A DNA stretch of 8,033 nt, taken from NCBI GenBank assembly GCA_025963265.1, contig JAOPUY010000354.1:1-8033 (forward strand), given 5' to 3'. This DNA is from Frankiales bacterium (lineage in GTDB: Bacteria; Actinomycetota; Actinomycetes; Mycobacteriales; Jatrophihabitantaceae). Positions 7,069-8,033 of this stretch are shown here, in pieces. The position numbers and the translations under genes are program-made. The notes beneath the pieces are model-generated. The model was not told where the DNA came from. It ran no database searches and was given only the letters and a program-made list of their open reading frames with translations. Position 1 is the first letter of the stretch. Every line of letters begins with the position of its first letter.

Positions 7069-7084
7069 GCCCGAAAATTCGGGC
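7069..7084. promoter_or_regulatory. Inverted repeat, possible operator between divergent genes
   Basis: GCCCGAA-AA-TTCGGGC is a perfect 7-bp dyad with a 2-bp centre. It lies in the 198-nt region between two divergent genes, 77 nt from the - strand start and 105 nt from the + strand start. TATAAA follows directly at 7085-7090. The tight centre favours a protein-binding site over an RNA hairpin. The regulator is unknown. Confidence 0.4.
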
Positions 7085-7126
7085 TATAAAGGTCTCGCGC
7101 GAATCGGCATTGGGGCGCTCCTCGGC

Positions 7127-7132
7127 TAGACT
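7127..7132 (+). promoter_or_regulatory. Candidate -10 element for the GT2 gene
   Basis: TAGACT fits the TANNNT pattern and would place transcription start near 7139, giving a leader of about 50 nt before the ATG at 7190. The -35 region 17 nt upstream (around 7104-7109, TCGGCA) is poor. This is a position-based guess. Confidence 0.3.
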
Positions 7133-7189
7133 GCACTCTGCCGCCTAAGCCGTGCGCGCCCCGCTGCACAGGCGCTGGGCAGCCCTGAA

Positions 7190-8033
7190 ATGGAAAAGGT
7201 TGGTCTGTTGCGACTCGTCGTCCAGGTGCCCTGCCTCAACGAAGAGGAAACTCTGCCGCTAGTCCTGCAGTCGATTCCTAAGCAGATTCCTGGGATTGAC
7301 GAGATCATCGTGCTCATCATCGACGACGGATCCTCCGACCGCACGGTGGAGGTCGCTCGCCAGCACGGGGTGACGCAGTTCGTGCGGCACGCGCGCAATC
7401 GAGGTCTCGGGCGGTCGTTCCACGACGGGGTGCAGCGCGCGCTTGAGCTGGGCGCCGACATCATCGTGAACACCGACGGCGACAACCAATACCCCCAAGA
7501 GCGGATCACCGACCTGGTCCAACCGATCATTCGCGGCGAGGCGGACATTGTCATCGCCGACCGGCAGGTCCATCTGGTCGAGCACTTCTCCGGCCCGAAA
7601 ATCGCCTTGCAGCGCTTCGGCAGCAGCATCGTCAACCGCGCGGCGGGCACCGACCTGCCGGACGCGGCCAGCGGCTTTCGCGCCTACTCGCGCGAGAGCA
7701 TCATGCTGCTCAACACGATCACCCGCTTCAGTTACTGCATGGAGACGATCATCCAGGCCGGCAACAAGAAGCTGAAGATCGTCAGCCTGCCGATCCGGAC
7801 GAACCCGAAGACCCGAGAGTCACGGCTGTTCAAATCGACTCACCAGCACGTGTTCAAGTCGGCCGGGGCCATCATCCGCGCCTACATCATGTACAAGCCC
7901 TACGTCATCTTCAGCTTCTTCGCCGTCCTGTTCGGCGTGGCCGGACTGATCCCGTTCCTGCGCTTTGCGGCCCTGCAATTCAACAAATCCCCCGGCAGCC
8001 ACCTGCAGTCGCTGTTGGTCGGCGCCATCCTGC
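7190..8033 (+). CDS. GT2 glycosyltransferase, polyprenyl-phosphate sugar synthase-like (DPM1/GtrB type), 5' part
   Basis: The frame is open to the right edge, giving 281 residues with the C-terminus missing. It probably moves a sugar from a nucleotide donor to polyprenyl phosphate on the inner face of the membrane. Motifs are VVQVPCLNEEETL (10-22), LIIDDGSSDRT (42-52), the metal-binding VNTDGDNQYP (93-102, with D96 and D98), IADRQ (122-126) and DAASGFRAYSRES (158-170). After the catalytic domain, SLPIRTNPKTRESRLF (199-214) leads to a membrane helix at about 236-258. A second hydrophobic segment begins near 273 at the edge. This layout fits GtrB/DPM1-like enzymes with two C-terminal helices. 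The start is uncertain: ATG 7190 has no good ribosome binding site, while an in-frame TTG at 7208 follows GAAAAGG at 7193-7199 and would give the family-like beginning (M)LRLVVQ-. The gene is divergent from the GT-C-like membrane protein, which may use its product. Confidence 0.88.
   Translation, partial: MEKVGLLRLVVQVPCLNEEETLPLVLQSIPKQIPGIDEIIVLIIDDGSSDRTVEVARQHGVTQFVRHARNRGLGRSFHDGVQRALELGADIIVNTDGDNQYPQERITDLVQPIIRGEADIVIADRQVHLVEHFSGPKIALQRFGSSIVNRAAGTDLPDAASGFRAYSRESIMLLNTITRFSYCMETIIQAGNKKLKIVSLPIRTNPKTRESRLFKSTHQHVFKSAGAIIRAYIMYKPYVIFSFFAVLFGVAGLIPFLRFAALQFNKSPGSHLQSLLVGAIL

Noticed and set aside
7055..7090. TTGACG (7055-7060) with TATAAA (7085-7090) as a paired -35/-10 promoter
   Set aside because: The spacing is 24 nt, too long for a standard sigma-70 type promoter, although each box alone looks good.
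1..8033. tRNA or rRNA genes, CRISPR arrays, insertion sequences, phage or defence genes
   Set aside because: I looked on both strands and saw no cloverleaf-like segments, regularly spaced repeats, transposase motifs or terminal inverted repeats. The coding space is filled by glycan genes of uniform base composition.

Overview
The window comes from a high-GC bacterium, most likely an actinomycete. The evidence is strongly G/C-biased third codon positions, a GTG start with a purine-rich ribosome binding site, compact ATGA-type gene overlaps, and proteins of types common in actinobacterial cell-surface glycan loci. I cannot name the genus from sequence alone. All six genes fit assembly, modification or export of a surface polysaccharide or glycolipid. 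There is no transposase, tRNA, rRNA, CRISPR array or obvious sign of recent transfer.

Left block, + strand, 1-5061. This starts inside the permease gene (wzm type) of a polysaccharide ABC exporter. It continues with its ATPase (wzt type), which carries an extra C-terminal domain of the glycan-recognition kind, and then an 838-residue fusion of two complete glycosyltransferases (GT2 then GT4). A class I SAM-dependent methyltransferase closes the block. The first three genes are tightly coupled, with a 3-nt gap and then an ATGA overlap. The methyltransferase follows after a 42-nt AT-rich gap that also contains a possible 9-codon leader peptide. The simplest reading is an ABC-transporter-dependent pathway: the fusion protein extends or primes the lipid-linked glycan in the cytoplasm, the methyltransferase modifies it, possibly as an end cap, and Wzm/Wzt flips it out.

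Right block, 5081-8033. A large multi-spanning membrane protein of the DUF2142/GT-C-like type lies on the - strand, convergent with the methyltransferase. Its N-terminal tail is long, disordered and rich in Ala, Pro and Glu. About 200 nt upstream and divergent is a GT2 enzyme of the polyprenyl-phosphate sugar synthase (DPM1/GtrB-like) kind, cut by the right edge. The two make a plausible pair: the GT2 would load a sugar on a lipid phosphate inside the cell, and the membrane protein would use it outside. The shared intergenic region holds a clean 7-2-7 inverted repeat and candidate promoters for both directions.

I see no clearly unprecedented system. The most interesting points are the GT2-GT4 fusion, the possible methyl-cap/Wzt recognition link, and the divergent GT-C/GT2 pair with its operator-like palindrome.
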